Notes: generated by a model from the sequence alone, not told the origin. A DNA stretch of 64,000 nucleotides from Eustoma russellianum (GCA_036186865.1 AP025066.1:11371101-11435100); one strand, 5' to 3'. Positions 20,438 through 32,363 are shown, counted from the stretch's first letter. Made by a program: numbers and translations.

Positions 20438-21818
20438 GGCAAAATTGAGGTGTGTGGTCCCATACGTGAAGCACTTCTTGTTGTAACTGCAGAAGGTGGC
20501 CTGGGTGGCAGCTCATGTTTACGGCGACGTCGGCGTCTTGGGGCAACTGGCATGAATCCGTCATAGGATGAATCTTCAGTGTCATGTGGCGGGGCATCCT
20601 CAGAAGAAGAAATTTGACGTCTAGCCGTTAAACGGGCTTTGAACGTATCTAACAACTCACGCATTTGTTGCAGAAATTGTGCACGTGAGGCATCGTCTGT
20701 ATGCACCGTCGGGGGTATTTGATCCGCATCGGAGTCTGAAACTTGATAAGCATCTGGTTCATCTAAGTTGACATGTGCTGCGTGGGGTGGTTCTTCAAAT
20801 AGTCTATGAATATGAAACCCTTCCTCTCTATGGTCTGGATGTAGAGATGGATTGAGACTGTTCTTTTGCTGACAATGTGTAAGTTCGATCTCTGGAGATG
20901 CAACATCGGTGTGCGAGGGTATGTGCTTGGCTGAAGGCTGTGTGTTATGCTCTGCGGGTTTACGCAATAATGTGACAGGGACTGATTCCAAGGTGGAATC
21001 TTTCGGTCCTTTCTTTGGAGTCCAGCGTTGTTTAGGTTTTGGTTGAATTGGTGGCGGCGGCGGCATATCCTGAGAATTCTGGCCGCAATTTGACGTTGCA
21101 TGGCCTAGTCTACGACATTCCATACAAAAAAATGGGAGATCTTCATAGATAATCTGCTGTTGATGGATCCTTTGTTTCCCTTCCAGAAAAATTTTCTTGG
21201 GTAATTCCTTGGATATGTCAGCCTCAACGCAGATTCGTGCCACCGAAGGGCGAAGACCGTCCGCAGAGTAGCCACGTCAAGCTTGATCGGATGGCCAACT
21301 ATACGCGCTATTTCAAAAAGTGCTGCCTTTTGTTGGTAATGTATTGGAAATCCCTGGCAGCGAAATCCAAATTGGGACAATCGGTGCATCTGCAGACGGA
21401 TCAAAGTCGATGGTCCATTTCGTTACTCGCATTGAACAACCTGCGATAGTCCAAGATCTCCGGTATAGAAGCAGCGAACGTAATCAGGTTCATGGAGAAA
21501 ATTCAGCAATATGTGAGTTTGATCTAAAAGCGTAATCTTTACATCGGATTTGAATCCAATGCGGTCAAAGACTTCACGTATGATCTTCAGTGGTGGCCGT
21601 CCAAACCAAAAGGTACCCACTAGCGTAAACCGGAAGGGAGCGGCAAGAGCGTCGATTTCATTATCCGTAAAAGAGAGAAGTGGATGTCCTTTGTGCTTAG
21701 AGATGGTCTTTGGATTGATGACCGCGGCAGATGATGCAATGGCAGTGGCGGCGGTGGACACTACAGCGGCGAAAGAGCGATCGGCGGTTACTCCTGGAGA
21801 AGACGACGCCATTTTCAT
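20434..21818 (-). pseudogene. LINE C ORF1: DUF4283-type protein with CCHC knuckle, two frame breaks
   Basis: The start is the ATG at 21812 (MASSSPGVTADRSFAA) or the one two codons upstream at 21818. The first frame holds LAAPFRFTLVGTFWFGRPPL and HILLNFLHEPDYVRCFY. A shift near 21430 leads to GFPIHYQQKAALFEIARIVG, and another near 21250 leads to VARICVEADISKELP. The knuckle CMECRRLGHATSNC follows. The C-terminal part is rich in Pro, Asp and His and ends with a basic run (RRRRRK), as in other plant LINE ORF1 proteins. The TGA at 20434-20436 overlaps the ORF2 ATG. Confidence 0.85.
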
Positions 21819-21820
21819 CC

Positions 21821-21852
21821 ATACATATATATATATACATACATATATATAT

Positions 21853-21914
<62 letters not shown>
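21821..21914. repeat. CATA/TA microsatellite between head-to-head LINEs C and D
   Basis: CATA units followed by about 23 TA units fill the whole space between the 5' ends of LINE C and LINE D. Confidence 0.95.
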
Positions 21915-21918
<4 letters not shown>

Positions 21919-22081
21919 CGATGGCGGCTCTGGCGATCAAGGAAGCACTGTGGCGATAGCCGCCGCCGTCGACTCCTACAGCCCAATTCCGACTACATTC
22001 TCCTCCGATCGCTGTTTTATCCATCCGTTACTGATTTCATCCATCAGTTTCGATCCAATACAGCTATTTAATATCGATATC

Positions 22082-23380
22082 GATGGCGGCTGCACCGCTG
22101 CCTTCGTTTGCGGCGGTAGTTTCCCGGTGAGGCCTCAACGTCAAAAATATCCATTGCTCCTAAGAACGTTTCAAGATATAAAGGCATCCCCATGATATCA
22201 TTCCTGGATTCCAAGATTGATGCCCTTGCTGCGCCTTTCAGATATTCATTGGTAGGTACATTCTGGTCTGGCCGTCCCCCTTTAAAAGTTACTCGTGAAG
22301 TGTTTGAAAAAATCAGTTTCCATCATGATTTGCGTATTACACTTATCGATCAGACGCATATTCTGTTGAATTTCCGCAATGAGGCGGATTACCTGAGATG
22401 CTTTTATCGCCGCTCATGGCATATATCTGGTTGTCACATGCGTATTACGAAGTGGATTGTAGATTTTGATCCTACTGCTGATGTTCCCATAGTCCCAATA
22501 TGGATCGCGTTTCCCGGGCTTCCTATCCATCTTCATCGTCGGGAAGCATTATTTGAAATTGTCCGTCCAATAGGGTATCCTATCAAGCTGGACGTCGCAA
22601 CCTCAGATGGTCTGCGGCCATCTGTTGCATGTGTTTGCGTCGAAGTGGATGTTTCCCAAGACTTGCCTCAGAAGATATACTTGCAGGCCAAGAATAGATT
22701 TATTCTGCAGCCAGTAGTCTATGAAGATCTTCCGTTATTTTGTACCTCATGTCAAAGGTTAGGCCATGCAACAGCCTCTTGCCCTCCAACAGAAAAAGCA
22801 GCGGTGCCTGTTCCACCGCCGCCGCCGCCGCAGCGCCCCCCTCTACAGATATGGACACCGGTTAAGAAGAAAACGGTAGCAGCGCCTCCTGCTGAACCTA
22901 CATTTATGGTCCCTTCCAATGCAACACCAGTTCCGCAACCTGCTGACACTCCACGCGACGTTAATACAAACCAGGGTGATATCCCACAGTCAGACAATTT
23001 CGTTTGTATACCTCCTCAAGATCATTTCAGTACCTTGAATGAAGACGTTGATTCTGGGACGGTGGATCCTCCACTTTAAGATAATTTGGATTATTGTGAT
23101 TTTGGCCACTCTTCAGATACTGACCTACCTGTCGCTGATCATACTTCAGAATTGCCGATTGTACCAGATGAAGTGGCTCGGTGTATGCAGTTAATTCCTC
23201 CATCCCCGGAGGAGGATATTTTGATATCCCGATTGCAAGAATCTACTGACGCTGCTGAATTATTCCAGTGGTTCCTCGTCGTAAATGTCGTGCAAGGAAT
23301 GATTTGCCTCCATTGCCTCCTTCCACAATCCTTACACGTAGTGCTTCTCACGCCATCCAGAGAAGTGATTATGGAATATT
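22082..23380 (+). pseudogene. LINE D ORF1: DUF4283-type protein with CCHC knuckle
   Basis: The ATG at 22082 (MAAAPLPSFAAVVS) is followed by a frameshift near 22125. The main frame then runs from about 22140 to 23079, with LAAPFRYSLVGTFWSGRPPL, HILLNFRNEADYLRCFYRR and the knuckle CTSCQRLGHATASC (about 22743-22784). A stretch of prolines (22816-22840) follows. A stop at 23077-23079 and a further shift near 23270 disrupt the acidic C-terminus, which ended near 23380 just before ORF2. It is close to LINE E and more distant from LINE A. Confidence 0.85.
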
Positions 23381-23384
23381 AGAG

Positions 23385-26300
23385 GCATGCGAGCCTCTAT
23401 GCCTAGGCTACATCATTTGATCCGCGTTCATCATTTACATTTACTTGCTCTGATAGAATCTAAACATTCCCCTTCTAGTATCACACGTTTTGCTTTAGAC
23501 CTTGGATTTCCCCAGCATTACTCCTCTCAGTCGGAACATATTTGGTTTTTCTGGCGTGACTCACATTTTCATTTGGTTTCAGCACAGGATCATGAACAAG
23601 TGGTACATTTTACTATTCTTTTTCGGCCTCTGCAGTTTACATTTGTCTTATCGGTGGTCTATGCCAAACATACACTGCCTTTACGTCGCAATTTATGGCA
23701 TTCCCTATGTACTTTCTCGGACCATTCCGATTTACCTTGGATTGTTGGTGGTGATTTCAATTCTTTTCGCTCGCTTGATGATCATGATGAGAGTTCCCAA
23801 ACTTCTCTCGCAGCGTTACAAGATTTCAATGAATGCATTGAGTCTTGCTCTCTTATGGCACCGCAATTTATTGGTCCTCGGTTTACTTGGGTTGACGGCA
23901 GGGGACTTGGACGTGTACGCAAACGACTAGATTGGATTTTTGTTAACTTTTCTTTAATGATGTGTTTGATGATCTGAAACTTACACATCTATCGCGAGCT
24001 TCCTCGTATCACTCGCCCTTATTATTCATATGTAGGCAACAGTTGTTCCAGGGCCGTCGCCCATTTCGCTTTTTGGATTCTTGGATGTTACATCCAGACT
24101 TCCATTCTTATATGAAGCAAGCATGGACATCTTATCCTACAACAGGAGGTATGTATGGTTTCTATACTAAATTATCCCGTCTAAAGAAAGACATTCAGCG
24201 TTGGAATAAAGAAATTTTCAGAAATATATTTAGCAATCTTATGCAAGCAGAATCCATTCTTACTCATGCTGAGAGCAGTTGGGACTCTCAGCCTTTGGAA
24301 GAGAATTGTATGGCATTCCAAAAAGCAAAAGCTGAGTATCAACGAGCCTCTATATATGAACTACATTTTTGGAAACAAAAAGCGCGGGTCCGCTGGCTAA
24401 AAGAACGTGATGCAAACATGCGCTTCTATCACTCTATTGTCAAAGGCCGGAGGATGCAACAACGTATCCAGCAAATTCACACAACCGCTGGGGAACTATG
24501 CACTATTCGCGCACGAGACAACACAAAATCATGAAACAATTTTACGCCATATCCCCCGGTTAGTGACTGATGATGATAATTCCATTCTTATACAATTGCC
24601 AACGGAAGAGGGAGTAAAACAGGCAGTTTGGCATTTGGATCCTCACAGCGAAGCAAGGCCAGATGGGTTTAATGGTAATTTCTATCGCTCCTGCTGGTCG
24701 ATCATACATGCAGATGTTCTTAAAGCGGTGCAGGAATTCTTTCTTGGCATTCTGCAGCCAGCAGTAATGGCTAGTGCTCTTATCACCTTGATTCCCAAGA
24801 AGTAGTCTCCCGTAACATTTAGTGACTTCCAGGCAATATGTCTAACAAATTTTCTGAGTAAAGTTTGTACAAGAATAATTGCATCTCGGTTGAATAATCT
24901 ACTTCCGAGACTGATATCGCCCGAGCAAACGGGTATCCTGCCAGGTTCGGATATCTCCACACAGGTGTTAATGGCACATGAAATGATACATATGCTCGAT
25001 AAGGGCGGTTCACAGCTATGTGATAAAGGCATGTGATAGGGTCAGCTGGGAATATCTGGAATTTCTCTTGCACAGTTTCAGTTTCTCTGGTTTCTTTAGT
25101 CGGATTATTTTAAATCATTTACGAGCCACAACATTGTCTGTCTTAATTAATGGCCAGCCATCCGCCACATTCTGCCCGTATAGAGGAGTCAAGCAGGGTG
25201 ACCCTTTATCCCCCTGCTATTTATTCTATCTTCAGAAGGCTTTAGCAGAGGATTGAAATCACTGGTTGCATCGGGAACAATACAACCCTTTCGTCTCGGT
25301 AGAGTCCCTTTCACTATCACACATTTAGCTTATGCAGATGATCTTTTAGTATTTTTTAAGGGCACACAGAGAAATTTACAGCGCTTTCATGCCTTCTTAA
25401 CACAATATGAGGAAGCCTCTGGACAAAAAGTGAATTATCAAAAGAGCAACTTAATTCCATCTTCCGCGGTATCACCTCATCAGCGCCGTAGATTTGCCAA
25501 TCTTCTTAACATGCAATGCTCAGATTTACCGTTTCGATACCTTGGATCTTATTTGCATAAAGGTATCAACAGAGCGCGGTTTTGCACCCCATTATTATAA
25601 CATGTCGACTCACGACTCCTAGGCTGGCACTCCCGTTTGCTCTCTTCTGCTGGTCGTCTTGTACTGCTATGTTCAGTCCTCTCGGCAATACCTTTACATA
25701 TTATGGCGGCAGGAGCCCTTCCAAGGTCAGTGATCAAAATCATAAATAGGAAGATGGCAGCATTTTATTGGAGACATCGACATCATGGGGTTGCCTGGGA
25801 TAACATTACAAAGCCACGTGAAGAGGGCAGACTAGGCCTTCGAGATCTCAATGCACTTCAGCAAGCCTATCACTGCCGAGTATGGTGGTCCTATCAGCAA
25901 AATTCCACCCTCTGGAGCAAGTACATGCATGTCAAATATGGCCGCCGTGGCGATTATACTCCTCGTTTATATGACTCCCCCATATGGAAGATCATTTGTC
26001 GTATTCATCCGACATGCATTGCCCAGACTGAGGGACAAGCGAACCATCTCAGCTGGTTTCCAATGGCATCTGGCGAATTTTCTTTACGATCGGCTTATGA
26101 TATATGCCGGGCTTCCAATCCTGCTCTGCTCACGACGAAATTTATTTGGTTCAAGCATCAGTCTCCTGTCATACAAGTTTTTCTGTGGCGTATTTTCCAC
26201 TCGGCTTTACTTTTTGAGGACTTCATTGGCAGATATATTACCTCTAGGCCCGCCCTTTCTGTAAGTCAGCATCGGCCACAGTAGATCACATATTTATATA

Positions 26301-27147
26301 CTGCTCGCGCGTTTGTTCTATTTGGCATTATTTTGCTGGTGAGTTGCTTTGTCCTCCACCGTCATCGCTGCCTCTCCGTTAATACCTATTATCCTAGAGG
26401 TATCAGTCTTCTTTCTCTTCACTCTCTGGTGCTTTAAAAGTTGTTGTTCCGTCACTTATTGTTTACAATCTATGGCGTACATATTTGGCTTTAACATATG
26501 GGGACGCACACCATTTCTCAGCCTCATCTCTTGGGGCATCTGTCCATTATGACATTGCAATGTGGAGCAAAACCATTGCTGGATCTAAGCTAGCGTCTGG
26601 ACCATTGCCGCAATTTGTTTGGTTTCCCTCACCTCAGCCGCCGTGTCCTATATTGGTGCATTGGTGTACTCCACCTTCGGGTCGATTTAAATTAAATATA
26701 GATGCGGCTGTCGGCAGACAGTATAGTGCAGGAGGTGTTATATTGCGTGATCACGCCGGTTCATGTGTGGGGGCAATCTCCTTCTCCCTCCCCCGCAGTA
26801 CACCTCTAAGTGCTGAGATCCAATCTGCCATCTTCGGCTTACTGTACTTCCTTCCACTGCATCGCTCAATTATTCTAGAGACGGATTGTTCGCAGCTGAT
26901 AACTCGTCTCTCGCGGCCAAGCTTGGTTTATGGAAATTACCATCTCCGCTTGCTTCATACATTGACTCACCTTCATCGGCTGGATTTTTTGCATATTTAT
27001 AGGGAGGCAAATATGGCTGCCCATTATCTTGCACAACATGCTATGTTGCATCCTCGCACGCAGACTTATACCTATCACACGCTTCCACCATTAGTGCTTG
27101 GCTCCATTACTTTGGATCTCTCTACAGCTCATTTGCGTGTTACTTAA
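23385..27147 (+). pseudogene. LINE D ORF2: endonuclease, reverse transcriptase, RNase H (frameshifted)
   Basis: The endonuclease reads WNIRGMRASMPRL at the start, LPWIVGGDFNSF near 23740, and RASSYHSP (the SDH position, here SYH) near 24000. The reverse transcriptase shows RGVKQGDPLSPC near 25185 and a complete HLAYADDLLVFF near 25320. The zinc-finger region and RNase H follow; the latter at 26660-27140 contains FKLNIDAAVG, SAEIQSAIFGLLYF and IILETDCSQ. Frame breaks occur near 23960, 24500, 24805, 25015, 25250, 25600 and 26285. The altered SDH residue suggests the copy was already imperfect apart from its frameshifts. Confidence 0.87.
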
Positions 27148-27185
27148 TAAAGTCTTCCATATGGATTGGCACGCTTATCATAACT

Positions 27186-27213
27186 CTGCCTGTATCCTGC
27201 TGGATGCAGGCAG
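27186..27213 (+). other. LINE D 3'-UTR stem-loop 1
   Basis: CTGCCTGTATC (27186-27196) pairs with GATGCAGGCAG (27203-27213) with a single T-G wobble. GCTTGGTATG follows. ATGGATTGGC lies about 20 bp upstream. Confidence 0.85.
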
Positions 27214-27430
27214 GCTTGGTATGCTTTATATCTCATTGATGATTCGATTGTTGTTGTGTTCCGTTGCAACTTTTAATGCCGCTTCTCTCCTAACATTGTG
27301 CATGGTTTGGATTCTTCCTCTGGATGCGATACATGTACGCGGTGGATGAGACAAACTGGCCCCCATACTTTTCACCACGATTTTTGGTGATAACAGATGA
27401 AGACGATTCACGCGGCTATTCACCCTGGTC

Positions 27431-27458
27431 GTTGTCTGTGTTTTTCAACACAGGCAAC
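27431..27458 (+). other. LINE D 3'-UTR stem-loop 2
   Basis: GTTGTCTGTG (27431-27440) pairs with CACAGGCAAC (27449-27458) with one T-G wobble. GTTGGTGTG follows. Confidence 0.82.
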
Positions 27459-27962
27459 GTTGGTGTGTTTTCTTCATTTCCTCATCATACACCCCTTCGA
27501 TTTATATTTTCATTTGATTCATTTAGCCTCACATATGTGTTTCTTTTCTTATGGTTGAATTCACTGGGAATATCCTTCACGAGGACGACACTGTTTAGCT
27601 TCAAGTAGTCACTGGTCGATATCTTGGCAATACCTTTCACCATCTGCGGTCCTTCTTCAGCGGCAAGACTTCTCCCACGCAAACGAGACAACACTGTTAT
27701 TTACTATACAACAATCATTTCCTTGTATTTACGTTTCTATCGCTTCTATGTCAATGATAGCCGTATAAATATGTACGCTTTTTCCTTCGCCAAGGTTTTA
27801 TCCACAAGGGTGGTTTTTCTTGGCAAGGTTTTAATGCGGCATATCATATACGACTGGAGATATAAACTTCTTAGCTCTTTGATTCATTTATTCACATACG
27901 ATGATTCTTGTAATATGGTTTTCCTCCGCCATAAGAGAGATTTTTAATAAAAGCACCTTTCT

Positions 27963-28003
27963 AAAATATATTATATATATATATATGTATATATATATAC
28001 ATG
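27963..28003. repeat. TA microsatellite at the 3' end of LINE D
   Basis: TA-rich array ending in TACATG. It marks the right edge of the LINE cluster and rejoins the arm of the solo LTR. Confidence 0.85.
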
Positions 28004-30265
28004 CAATAATGGCCCTTTGGCCGATTATAACACTTTTTCTATATTTGCCTTATTTATTTCACATTCATAATATATATGTTAAATTGGTCAACTGGTCGAA
28101 TATACATATAATATATATGTTATATTTTCCTTGTCACATAACACATTTCTATATTTTATATATTTTTATATCATGACCATTTCTTTTCATGTTATATGTA
28201 TTTATATTTATTATACGTCATGATATCTATTCTTTTTCTTCATTTCCCTTTCTTTGGCCTAAAGAATGAAAGAAATGTGTTTTCATGTTTTTTAACCGCG
28301 AACGATGTTGCGAAGTCCTTTTTTCCCCTCTGCCAAAAATATATACATTATATGTACTTATACTTTCCTTTTTATATATCATTTTTCTTTATTATATATA
28401 TTACTCTTGTCACCATTTCTTTTCATATCACACATATTTATACTTATAACATGTCATAACATTTATCCTTTCCTCCTTTCTTGGCTTTATGGCCGAATAC
28501 ATATAAGCATATATACGTCACATAAATTCTCTTCTTTATCACATCTTTTACCTATGTCTTTCTTTGCTATTTATTCCAACTATATGCAAGTTTGTTCCAT
28601 CAACATAATGTCTTGCAAATCATCAGAAAATACATAGAACTGTCAAATGATGGAACTTATGAAAATGAGAAAAATAGGGTATGAAAACCTTATTTCTTGG
28701 CCGAAAATACATATACACAATTAAACATGTAGATCATCAAGAAACATCTTTTGTGAACTAGAATCTTTGACATAAATATGATTACCTCATAATATGATAA
28801 ATCAAGAACACAAAAGTTCATGAAACCAAAATCATCAATAAACATATAAGTGATGATCCTCATGAAAAACATATGAACACATGCATAAAAACGTCTTCTA
28901 AGTAATCTTTTCTTAACATATCTTATACGGTCATTTTCTTTCTTTAACTTTTACATATATTAGATATGAGTGTTCATTTCATTTAATTTACACACATAAG
29001 TCTATTTTTCTTCAAGGTGGCCGATGTTATATATATTCTATATCACACTTTATACATCACTTAGAACATAGCCTTTACATATTCTTGATACAAAAACCTT
29101 GAACACATGTCATGAATGATACAATTTTGTATGAACATAAATACATAGATCTTTGAAAATCCATGAAGGATCTAGGAATATTACTTGCCTTTATCACTTA
29201 ACCTTTAATAAAGAGTGAAGATTTCTTCACTTGGCTTGAAGAAAAACCTCTTCTTTACCCTTATGTATACCCACGGTTTTATCCAAGAAAAATGAGTAAC
29301 CATGAAATATATTAATGGAAGAAGAAGAGCTTAACTTAGATGGTGTTCTTACCTTGCTTCCTCCTTGGTTCTTAGCTCAACTATACTTGGTATCCTTAGT
29401 GTTTGAATGTAGAAGGATGTTATGGCTATTGTTTTAGATGAAGGAATGAGATGAAGAGAAGAAAATTCCTCCTTGCCTCTTGCTAGTAACTCTCGGCCAA
29501 AGTGGGGAAAAATGTGGTTGGAAGACTTGTTTTCTTGCTTGGAGATAGGAAAGAGAGTTGCAAGAAGGTGAAATATTTGCTAAATGTAGGAATAAAAGGA
29601 AAGAGAGTCTTCTTCTCTTTTCTAAGAGAGATGGCCGAAATGTTGGAGTGAAGTGGGGGAAATGAAATCATGAAGTTAGGGAAAAGTGATAGGAGAAGAT
29701 GGGAGAAGGTGGGAAAGATGTCTTGTAGGATGATGGAGTGAAGGAATGGATAAGAGAAGGAAAAATATCTTCCTTCCTTGGAGTGTATGGCCGGCCAAAG
29801 AGGAGAGTGGGGAGGAGTGGTTGTGGCTTGATTGGAGAGTATAAGAAGGTGTAAGAATGTGTAAGGGTTTGGAAGGCTTTTTGGCATTTTTCATGATGGA
29901 TTGAAGCAAGACAAAATTGTCTTCTTTTGATGCTTAAGGAGTGCGGTCAAATGGGAGGGAAAGGGAGTGGCTGGTGATTTGTTAGAGTTGTAAGAAAAAA
30001 GGTGTAAGAAGTGTGTAAGATGTTGTAAGTGTTTGGGTAGAAGAAAATGAGGTGTAATAGGTTGAAGAAAACAAAAATATTGTCTTCCATTCTTGCTAAA
30101 AAAACGCCCAAGGAGATTAGTGGAAGTGGTTAGAATGGGACAAAATGCTATCATTTGATTTCTACACAATTTTGTCCACTTGGTATTTTGTTGGGTATTT
30201 TCAAACCATAATTTCTTCTCCCTATACTTACCCTAAAGTGGCGACATGTGTTATATATACATACA

Positions 30266-30301
<36 letters not shown>

Positions 30302-30700
30302 TAGACACACATATATGTATTCCTTTTTTCTTCTTTTCAAGTATTTACCATGTCCTACTTTCTTTTTCTTTCATTTAAGTGGTTTTAATTCCTTGTGTCA
30401 TGTATTTTATTTTGGTTTACTTTATCCTAATATTTAAGTTGTTATGTATTCGTACTGTTTTAATTCCTATGACGAGACCACGACGTTTGTTAACGAATTT
30501 CGTCACATATCGATATATTGATTACCTTATTGTTTGGCTATTTTTTCGAGCATTTCTAACCCTAATACATGCTACCGATATCCTATTAACTCTTATTCAA
30601 AATTTTAAATTCTACCAAAATTCTATCGACATTGTATTTTTGTTTTGTTTTCTATTATCTTATTTCTTTTTCTACCGACCCGGAAACGCGGGTCATAACA
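28004..30700 (-). repeat. Right arm (LTR 5' end) of the inner solo LTR
   Basis: This is AT-rich, non-coding DNA. On the minus strand the segment 30170-29480 is CT-rich and contains degenerate tandem blocks with a CTTACAC/CTTATACTC theme, like an LTR leader region. The low-complexity open frames there are not genes. The outer end is GGGTCATAACA at 30700. Confidence 0.65.
30252..30318. repeat. CATA/TA microsatellite in the solo LTR arm
   Basis: CATA units then TA units lie in the right arm. Unlike the others in this region, it is not interrupted by a LINE. Confidence 0.9.
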
Positions 30701-30705
30701 ATAAG
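30701..30705. repeat. Right target duplication of the inner solo LTR (ATAAG)
   Basis: This is the partner of ATTAG at 3518-3522, with one mismatch. Confidence 0.75.
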
Positions 30706-30708
30706 TGT

Positions 30709-32169
30709 GTATCACAAATTACTTTGGTTGAAGGTAACGTTACCATGTCTGCAATGATCTTACTAAGGCATAAAGTGCCTTGTCATAAGTTGAATACTTC
30801 AATGCAGCTCCTTTTAACTTTTCACTAAAGTAAGCTATAGGTTTCTTTCCTTGGTTCAAAACGACTCCAATGCCAACTCCACTGGCATCACATTCTACCT
30901 CAAAGGTTTCTTCAAAGTTGGGCAATCTTAAGATTGGTGCTGTGGTGAATTTTTGCTTAAGTTCATCAAAGGCTTGTTGTTGGGATTCTCCCCATTGAAA
31001 ACATACATCCTTTTTGACTAACTCTTTTAGAGGCGCCGCAATACTAGAGAAATCTTTGACAAAACACCTATAAAAACTTGCTAAGCCAAGGAAACTCCTA
31101 ACATCTCTAGCAATCTTAGGTGTTGGCCATTCACTGATGGAATTGACCTTCTCATGATCCATCTCTATTCCCTCAGCACTAATCACAAAACCTAGGAACA
31201 CGACTTTCTCTAAGCAGAATAAACATTTCTTAAGATTGGCATAGAGTCGTTCCTTTTGCAAAGTTTCAAATACAACCTCAAATGGATAAGGTGTTTACTT
31301 ATGGATTGGAGTAGATAAGGATATCATCAAAGTATACTACGGCAAATTTCCCAATGAACTTCCTCAAGACCTCATTCATCAGCCTCATAAAGGCACTAGG
31401 TGCATTAGTGTGGCCAAAGGGCATGACTAACCACTCATACAATCTAAACTTAGTCTTGAAGGTTGTCTTCCATTCATCTCCTTATCTAATCCTCACTTGG
31501 AAGTACCCTTGCTTAAGATCTACTTTGGTAAAAGTATCTAGACCCGTGTAACATATCCAGCATGTCATCCAACCTAGGAACAGGTATCTATACTTTCACA
31601 GTAATCTTATTGATTGCTCTACAGTCCGTGCACATTCTCCAAGTTCCATCTTTCTTTGGGACCACTATCATAGGTACTTCACAAGGGCTCATACTTTCTC
31701 ACACTTTTCCTTACTCAAAGAGTTCCTCAACTTGTCTCTGGATTTCCTTGGTTTCTTTTGGATTAGCTCTATAGGCAGGCCTACTTGGTAAGACAGCTCC
31801 AGGGATGAAATCTATTTGGTGTTCAATGCCTTTCAAAGGTGGTAATCTGGAGGGGTCTCCTTCAGGGAATAAGTTAGAGAAATCCAACAAAAAGGTGACT
31901 TCACTTGGCAAAGTAGATGTTAAATCATTTGAAGAAAACAAAGCTTCTTTATACAGCAAGATGTAAACGGTTTTATTGGAGTTGATTGAATGTAACACCT
32001 CACTTTGGGATGCAAAGAAAACAATTTTCTTCTTAGGTTTGTTTTCTTCTACAGGGGCAAGTTCTTTCCCTTTTGATTTAGGATGAATGTTCTTAAGAAA
32101 AATTCTCTCCAATTCTTTCTCCTTAGGGTCATTTCTACTCTTGGACATTCTCTTTTGATCATCATACAC
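30709..32169 (-). pseudogene. Gypsy pol: reverse transcriptase and start of RNase H
   Basis: On the minus strand from 32169 the sequence enters the reverse transcriptase (HQIDFIPGAVLPSRPAYRAN). The catalytic YFDD is at 31323-31334 and is followed by LIYS. From 31261 to 30740 it reads the thumb and RNase H region (PKIARDVRSFLGLASFYRCF, then VECDASGVGIGVVLNQGKKP with the first RNase H aspartate). Two TAA codons (about 30737 and 30719) and frame breaks between about 31270 and 31710 inactivate it. The domain continues at 3522 on the far side of the nested insertion. Confidence 0.88.
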
Positions 32170-32363
32170 TTTTTGTGGGGTAATACATGCATCTTAAACA
32201 GTTTGTTGTTAATGCCTAAAGGAATATCTATTCAAGTAGCCATCATATGTAACCTTGTTATCAAATTACCATGCTCTATCTAACAGGATATGACTTGAGT
32301 GCATAAGAGCTACATCACATAATATTTCATCCTTATATCCACCAATTACGAAGGAATCAGAAC

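Larger units (their letters stand above)
15928..21820 (-). mobile_element. LINE C: nearly full-length L1-like element
   Basis: On the minus strand the copy runs from just above the ORF1 ATG (21812), through ORF1 with two frame breaks, an intact ORF2 frame of 1083 codons, a frame-shifted RNase H, and a 3' UTR with a stem-loop and the conserved terminal block (about 15950-16150). It ends in a T9 run followed by an A run that merges into the TA microsatellite. Both edges abut TA/CATA arrays. It is the best preserved LINE here and probably the youngest of the large copies. Confidence 0.88.
21915..27962 (+). mobile_element. LINE D: full-length L1-like element, degraded
   Basis: On the plus strand it has a 5' UTR (21915-22081), ORF1 (22082 to about 23380), ORF2 with an RNase H tail (about 23385-27147), and a 3' UTR with two stem-loops and the conserved terminal block (27770-27950). 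TA microsatellites abut both ends. Several frameshifts make it inactive, but its reverse transcriptase catalytic box is intact. Confidence 0.88.
3523..30700 (-). mobile_element. Large solo LTR (gypsy-type), split by the LINE cluster
   Basis: The outer ends are TGTAGCACCCC at 3523 and GGTCATAACA at 30700. On the minus strand these give an LTR that begins TGTTATGACC and ends GGTGCTACA, the usual TGT...ACA ends of plant gypsy LTRs. The element's own DNA is the two arms 3523 to about 4836 and about 27963-30700, roughly 4.1 kb together. Neither arm shows gag or pol coding, so I call it a solo LTR left by LTR-LTR recombination. A 4-kb LTR is long but known in plant gypsy lineages. It lies inside the older gypsy element, with a near-perfect 5-bp duplication. 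Confidence 0.75.

Noticed and set aside
29483..30169. Minus-strand frames of 77-134 codons rich in Ser, Pro, Leu and Phe
   Set aside because: The CT-rich leader-like part of the solo LTR gives low-complexity frames without domains, and the frames overlap each other.
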